A stretch of DNA of 64,000 nt, taken from assembly GCF_010645065.1 (NCBI RefSeq), contig NZ_JAADZW010000003.1, forward strand, positions 62,001 through 126,000, in the 5' to 3' direction. The position numbers were made by a program, and so were the translations under genes. The notes beneath the pieces were generated by a model, which did no database searches, had not been told where the DNA came from, and worked only from the letters and a program-made list of their open reading frames with translations. Within the stretch, counting starts at the first letter, position 1. Every line of letters begins with the position of its first letter. This document shows, piece after piece, positions 43,550 to 51,030 of this stretch. Source of the DNA: Flavobacterium fluviatile. Lineage in GTDB: Bacteria; Bacteroidota; Bacteroidia; Flavobacteriales; Flavobacteriaceae.

Positions 43550-44707
43550 TTAATAACTCATTTCTACGATAGATTTTACTTTATCTAAAGTGACCAGCTG
43601 CTTTTCTCCTAAGCCTTTCCAGCCTCTTTCATCAAAACGGTTTACGATAAAATCTGCTGTTTTGTCGTAATCATTTGTATATTGGGAAAGTTTAGTATCC
43701 ATTCCCATCCCATGGAAAAATTCTACCGTTTTACTGATAGCTTCTTTTGCAACTTCGTCATCTGAACCTGTTAAATTAAAAATTCTTCTTCCGTATTGCG
43801 CTAATTTTCCTTTTTTGGTTTCAAACATCACTTGATATAAACTCGGACCGATAATTGCCAGAGTCCTTGCATGATCAATTCCGTATAAAGCCGTTAACTC
43901 GTGACCAATCATGTGTGTGGCCCAGTCCGTTGGAACACCTTTTTGGATTAATCCGTTTAATGCCATCGTACAGCTCCACATAAAATTGGATGCCAAAGCA
44001 TAATCGGTCGGATTTTCTACAACCCCTGGGCCTACTTCAATTAGCGTTTGTAAAATACCTTCTGCAATCCTGTCCTGGAGAAAGGCTTCGTGTGGATAGG
44101 TTAAATATTGCTCCATTACGTGCGTGTAGGCATCTACAACACCATTTTGTAACTGTCTTTCAGGCAAGGAAGCAATTACAGTTGGGTCACATATCGAGAA
44201 TTGAGGGAACAGAGCACTTCCACCGGAAGCTAATTTTTCCTGAGTCGCTTCAATTGTCACCACATATCCTGAATTCATTTCGCTTCCAGTCGCCGGCAAG
44301 GTTAAAACTGTTCCAAACGGCATTGCATTTGATTTAATCAGAATTCTTTTTTGAAGAATATCTATTGGATTTCCATCAAAATGAACCGCAGCCGAAATAA
44401 ATTTTACACCGTCAATAACAGACCCGCCGCCAACAGCCAGAATAAAATCAATTTTTTCGGCTTTTATTAATTCTACTGCTTTCATCAAAGTTTCAAAATG
44501 CGGATTGGGCTCTATACCGCCAAATTCTACTATTTCAAAACCTTTTAGGTTATTAATTACCTGATCGTAAATTCCGTTTTTAAAAATACTTCCGCCACCA
44601 TAAGCCACTAAGATTTTAGCCTCTTTTGGAACTAAAGCAGAAAGTTTTTCTATTTGTCCTTTTCCGAAAATTAAATTTGTCGGATTGTATAATTCAAAGT
44701 TTAACAT
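43550..44707 (-). CDS. Iron-containing alcohol dehydrogenase (YqhD/BDH-like)
   Basis: A 385-residue group III alcohol dehydrogenase. It begins NFELYNPTNLIFGKGQIEKL, with the NADP-binding GGGSVIDGVK at about 96-105. The metal ligands are in VVDAYTHVMEQY (Asp, His; about 190-197) and GHELTALYGIDHARTLA (two His; about 262-276). These and the length fit the YqhD/butanol dehydrogenase branch, which reduces aldehydes with NADPH. The Gly-Gly-Gly-Ser motif followed by Asp agrees with NADP preference. It is a single gene; its upstream gap carries the ctaaggttctgag word repeat. The physiological aldehyde is unknown. Confidence 0.9.
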   Translation of the reverse strand: MLNFELYNPTNLIFGKGQIEKLSALVPKEAKILVAYGGGSIFKNGIYDQVINNLKGFEIVEFGGIEPNPHFETLMKAVELIKAEKIDFILAVGGGSVIDGVKFISAAVHFDGNPIDILQKRILIKSNAMPFGTVLTLPATGSEMNSGYVVTIEATQEKLASGGSALFPQFSICDPTVIASLPERQLQNGVVDAYTHVMEQYLTYPHEAFLQDRIAEGILQTLIEVGPGVVENPTDYALASNFMWSCTMALNGLIQKGVPTDWATHMIGHELTALYGIDHARTLAIIGPSLYQVMFETKKGKLAQYGRRIFNLTGSDDEVAKEAISKTVEFFHGMGMDTKLSQYTNDYDKTADFIVNRFDERGWKGLGEKQLVTLDKVKSIVEMSY

Positions 44708-44720
44708 GTTTTTTAAAGTT

Positions 44721-44884
44721 ACTGAGATGCTAAGGTTCTGAGATTCTAAGTTTTTTTGTTGAAACGTAAACTCTCAGAAACTTAACATTGTGATTTATTA
44801 ATTTTTATTTTGCAATTAGCGAGTACAGAGATAGAGTTTTTAGGTTTTTAGAAAACTTAGAACCTTAGTACCTCAGTCCCTTAG
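44721..44884. repeat. ctaaggttctgag word repeat
   Basis: actgagatgctaaggttctg...attctaag at 44721-44750 faces cttagaaccttagtacctca...cccttag at 44856-44884. The arms are imperfect complements about 105 bases apart, between the alcohol dehydrogenase and DJ-1/PfpI genes. Confidence 0.65.
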
Positions 44885-44889
44885 CCCCT

Positions 44890-45651
44890 TTACTTCAACT
44901 CTTGAAGTAATTTTGCCGCAACTAATTTAGAAGAAGCCGGATTTTGTCCCGTAATTAAAAGTCCGTCTGCGACTGCATAAGGCTGCCAGTTGGCTCCCTT
45001 CGAAAATTTAGCCCCATTTTGAGTCAAAGCATCTTCTAATAAAAACGGAACTACTTTCGTTAAACCCACTGCTTCTTCTTCGGCATTGGTAAATCCGGTT
45101 ACTTTTTTATCTTTAACTAAAAATTCACCTTTAACTTTTACATTTTTCAAAACTGCAGGCGCATGACAAACAAAAGCAATCGGTTTATTGTTCGTATAAA
45201 ATGATTCTATTAAAGCGATTGAACTTTTATCTTCAACTAAATCCCAAAGGGGACCATGGCCTCCGGGATAAAACACAGCATCATAGTCTTTCTGATTGAT
45301 TGTAGAAAGTTTTAAAGTGTTTTTTAATTTCTCCTGTAAAACTTTATCTGCATCGAAACGTTTGGTATCTTCGGTTGCTGATGCCGGATCTGCACTTTTT
45401 GGATCAACTGGCGGCTGACCTCCAAGCGGAGATGCAATTGATATTTCGACACCCTGATCTAATAATTCATAATAAGGCGCAGCAAATTCTTCTGACCAGA
45501 ATCCTGTTTTTTCTCCTGTGTTGCCCAGTTTATCATTACTGGTTACAACAAATAATACTTTTTTCATACTTTTTGTGGATGTTATTTGAGCTGAAGCTGA
45601 AAAGCTTAAAACTGTCAATGCGGTTATTGCTATTAGCATTATTTTCTTCAT
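44890..45651 (-). CDS. Exported DJ-1/PfpI (Hsp31-like) protein
   Basis: A 253-residue protein with a cleavable signal peptide (MLIAITALTVLSFSASAQ). The class I glutamine-amidotransferase-like fold of the DJ-1/PfpI superfamily follows. KVLFVVTSND opens it, GFWSEEFAAPYYELLDQGVEISIASPLGG follows, and YDAVFYPGGHGPLWDL precedes the nucleophile Cys in IAFVCHAPAVL (about 162). The order and the Glu in GFWSEE are typical of the Hsp31/glyoxalase III-like group. Exported members are less common. It is transcribed divergently from the LysR regulator at 45738, a hint that the regulator controls it. Confidence 0.85.
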   Translation of the reverse strand: MKKIMLIAITALTVLSFSASAQITSTKSMKKVLFVVTSNDKLGNTGEKTGFWSEEFAAPYYELLDQGVEISIASPLGGQPPVDPKSADPASATEDTKRFDADKVLQEKLKNTLKLSTINQKDYDAVFYPGGHGPLWDLVEDKSSIALIESFYTNNKPIAFVCHAPAVLKNVKVKGEFLVKDKKVTGFTNAEEEAVGLTKVVPFLLEDALTQNGAKFSKGANWQPYAVADGLLITGQNPASSKLVAAKLLQELK

Positions 45652-45667
45652 AATATTTAATTTTAAT

Positions 45668-45675
45668 CAAATTTA
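45668..45675 (-). promoter_or_regulatory. -7 promoter element of the DJ-1/PfpI gene
   Basis: TAAATTTG on the minus strand, 17-24 bases before the ATG. Confidence 0.5.
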
Positions 45676-45689
45676 CGACTAATGTGATA

Positions 45690-45717
45690 TTTGTAAAAAT
45701 AAAATAAACTATGTTTG
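45690..45717 (+). promoter_or_regulatory. Promoter of the LysR gene
   Basis: TTTG (45690-45693), 16 bases, TATGTTTG (45710-45717). The ATG at 45711 lies inside the -7 box, so translation must begin at 45738. Confidence 0.65.
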
Positions 45718-45737
45718 TTATAAATAAATTTATAGCT

Positions 45738-46637
45738 ATGGTAAATTTAGAATGGTACAGAACTTTTAAAGCGGTCTATAAAAACGGAAACTTTTCTTTT
45801 GCCGCAAAAGAACTCTTCATGAGTCAGCCAGCAGTCAGCCAGCAAATTTCTATGCTGGAAGCACATGTTGGAAATAAACTTTTTATCCGAAAGTCTAAAG
45901 GCGTAGAACCAACCGAGTATGCTAAGTTACTGAATAACTTAATAATAGACGCACTCGATCGTCTTGAAAATGTAGAAACTACTTTTCGGTCAAAAGCTGA
46001 AGATGCCACACGGTTAATTTCTGTTGGTGTTTCGAAGCATCTTTTCAGCAGTGTGGGGAATAGTTTAATTGCAAAATTTGATTTAATCGATTTTACTTTT
46101 GCCGATGATGATACTCTTTTTTCCTTAGTCGATTCTAAAAAACTTGATTTTGCAATTGTCTCTAAAAAATATGATACGTTTGATACTATTCAGGAAACGG
46201 TTGCCAAAATTAAACTGGTGATGGTTGGACCAACGAACTTAGATATAACTGAATTTCGCCAAAAACTCAAATCAGATGATTTTACCGGAGCAGAACAATG
46301 GCTGAACGAACAAAAATGGTATTCGCATGACGCACGGATTCCGCATATAAAATTATTCTGGCTTCATGCATTCAATAAAAAAAGACCTGCAATGGTCCCT
46401 AATTATATTATTCCATCTGAACATGAAATGCTGGAAATGCTTTCCAAAAATTCGGGAATTGCGATAACATGGAATTGCAATGCGAGAAAATTTATTCAGC
46501 AAAACAAACTACAATTGGTCTGGAATAGTTTTCACGTTCCTGAAGAATATGTCTATTTACTGGCAGCCAAAAACAACAACCTGAAAACTTTTTTTGACAC
46601 TATTGCGAACGAGGTGAGAATGGCCTTGTCCTCTTAA
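45738..46637 (+). CDS. LysR-family transcriptional regulator
   Basis: A 299-residue regulator. The N-terminal winged helix-turn-helix is clear: LEWYRTFKAVYKNGNFSFAA, then KELFMSQPAVSQQISMLEAHVGNKLFIRKSKG (about 4-60). The C-terminal ligand domain is shorter and more divergent than usual but keeps the two-lobed strand pattern (RLISVGVSKHLF, LDFAIVSKKYDTF). I start at the ATG at 45738 because the upstream ATG at 45711 is within the promoter. LysR proteins commonly regulate a divergent neighbour, here the exported DJ-1/PfpI protein 86 bases away; the co-inducer cannot be read from sequence. Confidence 0.9.
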   Translation: MVNLEWYRTFKAVYKNGNFSFAAKELFMSQPAVSQQISMLEAHVGNKLFIRKSKGVEPTEYAKLLNNLIIDALDRLENVETTFRSKAEDATRLISVGVSKHLFSSVGNSLIAKFDLIDFTFADDDTLFSLVDSKKLDFAIVSKKYDTFDTIQETVAKIKLVMVGPTNLDITEFRQKLKSDDFTGAEQWLNEQKWYSHDARIPHIKLFWLHAFNKKRPAMVPNYIIPSEHEMLEMLSKNSGIAITWNCNARKFIQQNKLQLVWNSFHVPEEYVYLLAAKNNNLKTFFDTIANEVRMALSS

Positions 46638-46778
46638 ATACCATAACCTTAAATAAAATCATCAAAAATGATGAGTATGGATATGCTGCTGCACATTAAA
46701 TTTGCATAGTGAAATTCCGTTTATAGCGAATTTTTCCCCGGCTCAGCCTTAATTGCTCAGCGTAAGAATATAAAACTC

Positions 46779-46786
46779 TATATTTG
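46779..46786 (+). promoter_or_regulatory. -7 promoter element of nrtR
   Basis: TATATTTG, overlapped at its 3' end by the operator at 46783-46803. A TTG at 46753-46755 is 23 bases upstream. Confidence 0.6.
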
Positions 46787-46803
46787 TGTAAATCTTACGC
46801 ATT
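46783..46803 (+). promoter_or_regulatory. NrtR operator, site 1
   Basis: Arms TTTGTGTAA and TTACGCATT around ATC, a near-palindrome of the consensus shared with sites 2 and 3. It overlaps the nrtR -7 element and would allow autorepression. Confidence 0.7.
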
Positions 46804-46809
46804 TAGAAT

Positions 46810-47502
46810 ATGACTAACATTCAAAATATCAGAATAGCTGTTGATGCAATCGTATTTGGCTACCAGAACAATCAATTATATGTCCTTTTGATACAACAGA
46901 AATTTGGCACACAGGAATCGTATTGGGCGCTGCCAGGAGGCTTGGTCAAAAATGACGAATCGTTGCAGGATGCTGTAAAAAGGGAATTGAAAGAAGAAAC
47001 CAATGTTACCGTTACGTATTTTGAACAGCTCTTTACTTTTGGCGATGATATAAATCGTGACCCGAGAAACCGTGTAATTTCTGTGGCCTATTTTGCCCTT
47101 GTTGACCCTTCAAAGTTAACAATCAAAGCAGATTCTGATGCTGACCATGCACAGTGGTACAAAATTAATGAGATTCCGGACTTAGCTTTTGATCACAACG
47201 ATATCCTAAAAAAAGCCATCGAACGCCTAAAAGCAAAACTTACTTATGAACCGGTAGGTTTTGATTTGCTGCCAAAAGAATTCCTTTTTTCTGAACTTGA
47301 AAATTTATACTGCACCATTCTGGAAAAAGAAATTGACAGACGAAATTTCAGAAAAAAAATATTAAGCTTTGAAATTATTGAAGAAACGGATCAATTCGGA
47401 TCATCTAAAAGCGGTCGACCTGCAAAACTTTTTAAGTTTAATAAATTGAAATATAATGAATTAACAAAAAAAGGCTTTCACTTCGAAATAAAGTTTGCGT
47501 AA
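46810..47502 (+). CDS. nrtR: NrtR-type Nudix / winged-helix regulator
   Basis: A 230-residue protein. Residues about 8-140 are a Nudix domain (VDAIVFGYQNNQLYVLLIQ, YWALPGGLV, Nudix box with REL and KEE). The Gly that normally closes the Nudix box is Asn (KEETNV), so hydrolysis may be weak or lost. Residues about 150-228 are a winged helix (DLLPKEFLFSELENLYCTIL, RNFRKKIL, GRPAKLFKF). This fusion defines the NrtR family of repressors of NAD metabolism, whose known effector is ADP-ribose. The context agrees: operators of one type occur before it and before the NAD salvage genes downstream. Related family members regulate sugar use, so the NAD role rests on neighbours. Confidence 0.88.
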   Translation: MTNIQNIRIAVDAIVFGYQNNQLYVLLIQQKFGTQESYWALPGGLVKNDESLQDAVKRELKEETNVTVTYFEQLFTFGDDINRDPRNRVISVAYFALVDPSKLTIKADSDADHAQWYKINEIPDLAFDHNDILKKAIERLKAKLTYEPVGFDLLPKEFLFSELENLYCTILEKEIDRRNFRKKILSFEIIEETDQFGSSKSGRPAKLFKFNKLKYNELTKKGFHFEIKFA

Positions 47503-47514
47503 TTTTTACACAAA
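47494..47514 (+). promoter_or_regulatory. NrtR operator, site 2
   Basis: Arms TTTGCGTAA and TTACACAAA around TTT, eight of nine positions complementary. It overlaps the nrtR stop codon and lies just upstream of the promoter of the prs-like gene. Confidence 0.7.
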
Positions 47515-47519
47515 ATAAA

Positions 47520-47549
47520 TTGTTTATTCAAAATTAAATTCTACATTTG
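47520..47549 (+). promoter_or_regulatory. Promoter of the NAD salvage operon
   Basis: TTG (47520-47522), 19 bases, TACATTTG (47542-47549). The -7 element runs into operator site 3. The spacing puts the start of transcription at about 47556, 20 bases before the ATG at 47577. Confidence 0.7.
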
Positions 47550-47566
47550 CGTATAATTAACGCAAA
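47546..47566 (+). promoter_or_regulatory. NrtR operator, site 3
   Basis: Perfect 7-bp arms TTTGCGT and ACGCAAA around seven bases, in the same 21-bp frame as sites 1 and 2. It covers the -7 element and likely start site of the operon. Confidence 0.72.
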
Positions 47567-47576
47567 ATACAAAACT

Positions 47577-48410
47577 ATGATACTAAATCTCGACCCAAAA
47601 TTCGCCCCATTTCAAAATCAGGAAGAAATTAAATTTCAAAGTTTTACTTTCTCTGGAGGAGAACCACACATTAAAATCGTTCCTGATTTTGATACCAACA
47701 AAAAAGTAACGATTACACACCGGTTAAATTCATTCAACGATTTAGGTTTGTTGTGTATTACTGTTGATGCCTTACGCAGAATGGACGTTAAGATTATCGA
47801 TCTTTTCATTCCGTATTTCCCGGCTGCCAGACAGGATCGTGTTATGATTCCGGGAGAACCTTTGTCTGTTAAAGTTTATGCTGATATAATCAACACGATG
47901 CAATTGAATAAAGTTTTTGTTTTTGATTCGCATTCAGAAGTAACTCCGGCTTTGTTGAATAATAGTTCTGTAATTCCGAACTATACTTTTATCAAAGAGG
48001 TTTTAAATAGAATTGGCGAGAACGTAAAACTGATTTCTCCAGACGGTGGCGCTTTAAAGAAAATCTATAAAGTATCTGAATTTTTAGGCGGGATAGATGT
48101 TGTAGAATGCAGTAAAAGCCGTGATGTAAAAACCGGAAAATTATCTGGTTTTAAAGTTTTTGAAGAAGATTTGCAGGGAATGGATTGTTTAATAGTAGAT
48201 GATATCTGCGACGGAGGAGGGACTTTCGTAGGATTAGCCGAAGAACTAAAAAAGAAAAATGCCGGAAAACTATATTTAGCAGTAAGCCACGGCATTTTTA
48301 ACAAAGGTTTTGAAGTTTTAAACTGCTTCGACGGAATTTTCACAACCAACTCTTTTAAGGATTTTGAAGGCGAAAGTGTTCAGGTAATTGGATTAGATCA
48401 ATTAGTTTAA
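47577..48410 (+). CDS. Short PRPP-synthetase-like protein
   Basis: A 277-residue member of the ribose-phosphate pyrophosphokinase family, about 35-40 residues shorter than housekeeping Prs. The flexible-loop region has FPYFPAARQDRVMIPGEPLSVKVYADIIN (about 85), followed by FVFDSHSEVTPAL (about 115). The PRPP-binding loop is VDDICDGGGTF (about 207). Canonical Prs makes PRPP from ribose-5-phosphate and ATP, which the NAMPT-like enzyme at the operon end would need. A phage relative instead pyrophosphorylates ADP-ribose; either activity fits here. The ATG at 47577 is used since the TTG at 47547 lies inside operator site 3. Confidence 0.82.
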   Translation: MILNLDPKFAPFQNQEEIKFQSFTFSGGEPHIKIVPDFDTNKKVTITHRLNSFNDLGLLCITVDALRRMDVKIIDLFIPYFPAARQDRVMIPGEPLSVKVYADIINTMQLNKVFVFDSHSEVTPALLNNSSVIPNYTFIKEVLNRIGENVKLISPDGGALKKIYKVSEFLGGIDVVECSKSRDVKTGKLSGFKVFEEDLQGMDCLIVDDICDGGGTFVGLAEELKKKNAGKLYLAVSHGIFNKGFEVLNCFDGIFTTNSFKDFEGESVQVIGLDQLV

Positions 48411-48414
48411 AAAT

Positions 48415-48549
48415 GTTTCAAGTTTGAGGTTTCAAGTTGTTTTGCAAACCTTAAAAAAAAAATCTATTAACTGTTTCAAGTTTAATATTCCATGTTTCAA
48501 GTTCGCGCAAATAACTTGGAAACGTGAAACAAGAAAAACTTGAAACTTA
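48415..48549. repeat. tttcaag word repeat upstream of the coiled-coil gene
   Basis: tttcaag-type words at 48416, 48430, 48473 and 48494, and the complements aacttgg, gtgaaac and aacttgaaac at 48513-48546. catgtttcaagtt and aacttggaaacgtg could form a stable hairpin, ending 18 bases before the next ATG. Confidence 0.75.
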
Positions 48550-48566
48550 AACAAACCAATAAAATT

Positions 48567-48902
48567 ATGAGCGACGATTTAAAACCAAGATTTATTGAAT
48601 CTTTAAAAAGAAACAATGATCAGATTAGAGAAGACAGAGCCAAAGTAATTGGTGAAGATTCTGAATTAATTTACAGAAGAAGAGTCGAAGACATCGAATT
48701 AAAAATCAAAAGGCTCGAAAGAGAACAGGAAGGATTGATTGATATTAGTCCGCTGGATAAAAACAGCTTGACTTTTGCCGATTTTCAGCCGGAAGCATTT
48801 GTTCAGAAAGACATGGAACTTTCGCTGACGATCAGAAATTTAAACATCCAGCTTGAGGTTACAAAAAAAAGATTTGAATATTTATTTGGTAAAACATTTT
48901 AG
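48567..48902 (+). CDS. Small coiled-coil protein in the NAD operon
   Basis: A 111-residue protein I do not recognise. Start is the ATG at 48567 (MSDDLKPRFIES); upstream codons belong to the repeat block. Two long charged helices are predicted: about 5-55 (RNNDQIREDRAKVIGEDSELIYRRRVEDIELKIKRLEREQE) and about 75-108 (FVQKDMELSLTIRNLNIQLEVTKKRFEYLF), joined by a Pro/Asp loop. No signal peptide, membrane span or catalytic motif. It stops two bases before the VWA gene, so the two are almost certainly cotranslated and may form a complex. Confidence 0.75.
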   Translation: MSDDLKPRFIESLKRNNDQIREDRAKVIGEDSELIYRRRVEDIELKIKRLEREQEGLIDISPLDKNSLTFADFQPEAFVQKDMELSLTIRNLNIQLEVTKKRFEYLFGKTF

Positions 48903-48904
48903 TC

Positions 48905-49774
48905 ATGGGAGGTACAAGATATGATTTCGGAGCCCGCGAAAGCAGGGCAAAAAAAGTAGGTTATGCCAGTAAATCAGCTGGTGAGATTTTTACACAGAAT
49001 GCATTGCGAATGGCGCATGAATCAATGATTCCGAAAGGAGTGCTTTTTAGAGAAGCAAGAGATTCTGATGTTCATCCAAATACGGTTCCTATTATTTTAG
49101 GACTGGACGTTACAGGAAGTATGGGACATATTCCGCATGAATTGATAAAAGACGGACTTCCAAAATTAATGGGCGGTATTATTCAGGGCGGTGTTCCTGA
49201 TCCGGCACTTTTATTCTTAGGAATCGGAGATCACGAATGCGACAGATTTCCGCTTCAGGTAGGCCAGTTTGAATCTGGTGACGAGGAACTGGATATGTGG
49301 CTAACCAGAACCTACATCGAAGGTGGCGGTGGCGGAAACGCCGGAGAAAGTTATCTTTTGGCCTGGTATTTTGCAGCATTTCACACTAAAACCGATGCTT
49401 TCGAAAAAAGAGGACAAAAAGGATTATTGTTCACAGTGGGTGATGAACCAGGCTTGAAAACACTTCCGGCTTCAGCAATTAAGGAAATTATGGGTCAGGG
49501 ACAACAGACTTATACGCATCTTGAATTATTGGCAGAAGCGCAAAAAAGATACGATGTGTATCACATTAGTGTACTGCATTCAGGTCAGGCCATCAATGCT
49601 GATGTTGAATGGAAAGAATTACTGGGACAAAACTGTTTGTCTATCGAAGATCACAGAGAAATTCCAAACATAATCAAAAAGATCATTTGCGATAAACATA
49701 AAAGTTCTGGTTTAGGAACAATGCCAGTTTCTGATACAAAGAGTACAGGTTTAGATAATATAGAAATGCTTTAA
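48905..49774 (+). CDS. VWA-like protein in the NAD operon
   Basis: A 289-residue cytoplasmic protein with a von Willebrand A-type fold. The metal site is ILGLDVTGSMGHIPHEL (about 66), a DxTxS-like MIDAS. The GDHECDRFPLQ and EGGGGGNAGESYLLAWYFAAFHTK segments (about 110-160) carry the further acidic and Ser/Thr positions. LLFTVGDEPGL follows. The N-terminus (GGTRYDFGARESRAKKVGYASKSA) is basic and probably extended. There is no signal peptide, unlike the Bat VWA proteins. I cannot assign a function. It lies two bases after the coiled-coil gene and upstream of a PurA paralog. Homologs in large phages are plausible but not verified here. Confidence 0.75.
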   Translation: MGGTRYDFGARESRAKKVGYASKSAGEIFTQNALRMAHESMIPKGVLFREARDSDVHPNTVPIILGLDVTGSMGHIPHELIKDGLPKLMGGIIQGGVPDPALLFLGIGDHECDRFPLQVGQFESGDEELDMWLTRTYIEGGGGGNAGESYLLAWYFAAFHTKTDAFEKRGQKGLLFTVGDEPGLKTLPASAIKEIMGQGQQTYTHLELLAEAQKRYDVYHISVLHSGQAINADVEWKELLGQNCLSIEDHREIPNIIKKIICDKHKSSGLGTMPVSDTKSTGLDNIEML

Positions 49775-49920
49775 ACTTTGCGACTCTGCGACTTTGCGAG
49801 ATTAAAACATAAGCTTTTTTGTTTAGACAACTAGAAATTTGCTCGCAAAGACGCAAAGGTGCAAAGATTCTTATTTAAAATTTAAGTTTAAAAAAACTTA
49901 GCGACTTTGCGAGATTAAAA
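49775..49920. repeat. gactttgcgag word repeat between VWA and PurA-like genes
   Basis: actttgcgactctgcgactt and gcgagattaaaa (49775-49807), the complements gctcgcaaag, acgcaaag and gtgcaaag (49841-49866), and another gcgactttgcgagattaaaa (49901-49920) nine bases before the next ATG. Confidence 0.75.
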
Positions 49921-49928
49921 AAAACAAA

Positions 49929-50999
49929 ATGAAAACAGCAAAAATAGTTATAGGTTTAGGATTTGGTGATGAAGGAAAAGGCATAACGACAGATTTTCTG
50001 GCAAAACAAAACCCTGAATCTATAGTTATTCGCTTTTCGGGAGGACAGCAGGCCGCACACACGGTTATGATCGATGATAGAAAACATGTGCATTCGAGTT
50101 TTGCAAGCGGAGCACTTCGCGGACTTCCGTCTTATTACAGCGAACATTGCACTATCCATCCGCTTTTTTTGTACAACGAAAGAGAAGAATTAAAAGAGAA
50201 AGAAGCTAATCTGGATTTGTATATACATCCCCTGGCAAAAGTCACAACTCCTTTTGATGTCTGGCACAACAGAGGAAATGTGCGAAACATTGAAAACGGA
50301 ACCTGCGGAAAAGGAATTGGTTCAACCATGAAAAGAAATGAAGGTCCGTATAAATTGTTTGCCATCGATTTGATTGCGCCTCGCGGAATGTTGTTAGAAA
50401 AACTAAACCAAATCGCCTATTATTATGGCTTTTTAAACGTAAGTGAAATCGACGAAGAAGTCAGTCAATATCTGGAAGCAATCGATAAAATACAATGGAA
50501 TATTGTCGATTATACATTCCTCTCAAAATATGAAAATCTGATTTTTGAAGGCAGTCAGGGAATCCTGCTCGATATGGATCACGGTGTTTTTCCGAATGTA
50601 ACCTATGCCAATACCACTTCAAAAAATGCTTTTGAAATTTGTAATACACTAAAAATTGAAGATGTAGTCGTTTATTACGTAACCCGAAGTTATACAACCC
50701 GCCACGGACACGGCTGGATGGCGAATGAAGGAGAAATTAAATTAAAAAATAACGAAGAAGAAACCTGTGTTTTTAACGAATACCAAAAACATTTACGTTT
50801 TGGAACTCTGAATTACGAGCTTCTAAATTATGCTCTAAAACTTGATGCAGCTTACAGCCCAATGACAAAACGAAATTTGGTTGTAACCTGTATGGATCAG
50901 CTGGAGCAGGATTATGAGTTCGAAAGTCTCACAACAGAATTCAATGAAATTTACGGATCATTTTCACCCGATTCAAAAGATTTCAAACTGCTTTTTTAA
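49929..50999 (+). CDS. Short adenylosuccinate synthetase (PurA) paralog
   Basis: A 356-residue protein, about 70 residues shorter than housekeeping PurA. The GTP/IMP loop GFGDEGKG (Asp14, the catalytic position) and RFSGGQQAAHTV (His44) are retained. So are CGKGIGSTMKRNEGPY, EGSQGILLDMDHGVFPNVTYANTTSKNA and SYTTRHGHGW. The C-terminal part, which normally carries the aspartate-binding arginine loop, is compressed to EYQKHLRFGTLNYELLNYALKLDA. Catalysis is therefore plausible but the second substrate may differ. The phage Z-genome enzyme PurZ is similar in length but is reported to have lost the loop Asp, which is kept here. Its place in an NAD operon is unexplained; possible roles are AMP supply or an altered ligase. 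Confidence 0.78.
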   Translation: MKTAKIVIGLGFGDEGKGITTDFLAKQNPESIVIRFSGGQQAAHTVMIDDRKHVHSSFASGALRGLPSYYSEHCTIHPLFLYNEREELKEKEANLDLYIHPLAKVTTPFDVWHNRGNVRNIENGTCGKGIGSTMKRNEGPYKLFAIDLIAPRGMLLEKLNQIAYYYGFLNVSEIDEEVSQYLEAIDKIQWNIVDYTFLSKYENLIFEGSQGILLDMDHGVFPNVTYANTTSKNAFEICNTLKIEDVVVYYVTRSYTTRHGHGWMANEGEIKLKNNEEETCVFNEYQKHLRFGTLNYELLNYALKLDAAYSPMTKRNLVVTCMDQLEQDYEFESLTTEFNEIYGSFSPDSKDFKLLF

Positions 51000-51030
51000 A
51001 TTAATGAAGAAAAAATTTTGAATATTTAAA

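Noticed and set aside
47547..47576. TTG start for the Prs-like gene
   Set aside because: The TTG lies inside the -7 promoter box and operator site 3; the ATG at 47577 follows the likely start of transcription.
49929..50999. PurZ (2-aminoadenine synthesis) assignment
   Set aside because: The catalytic loop Asp of PurA (GDEGKG) is retained, whereas PurZ is reported to have replaced it, and no other Z-genome genes are present.
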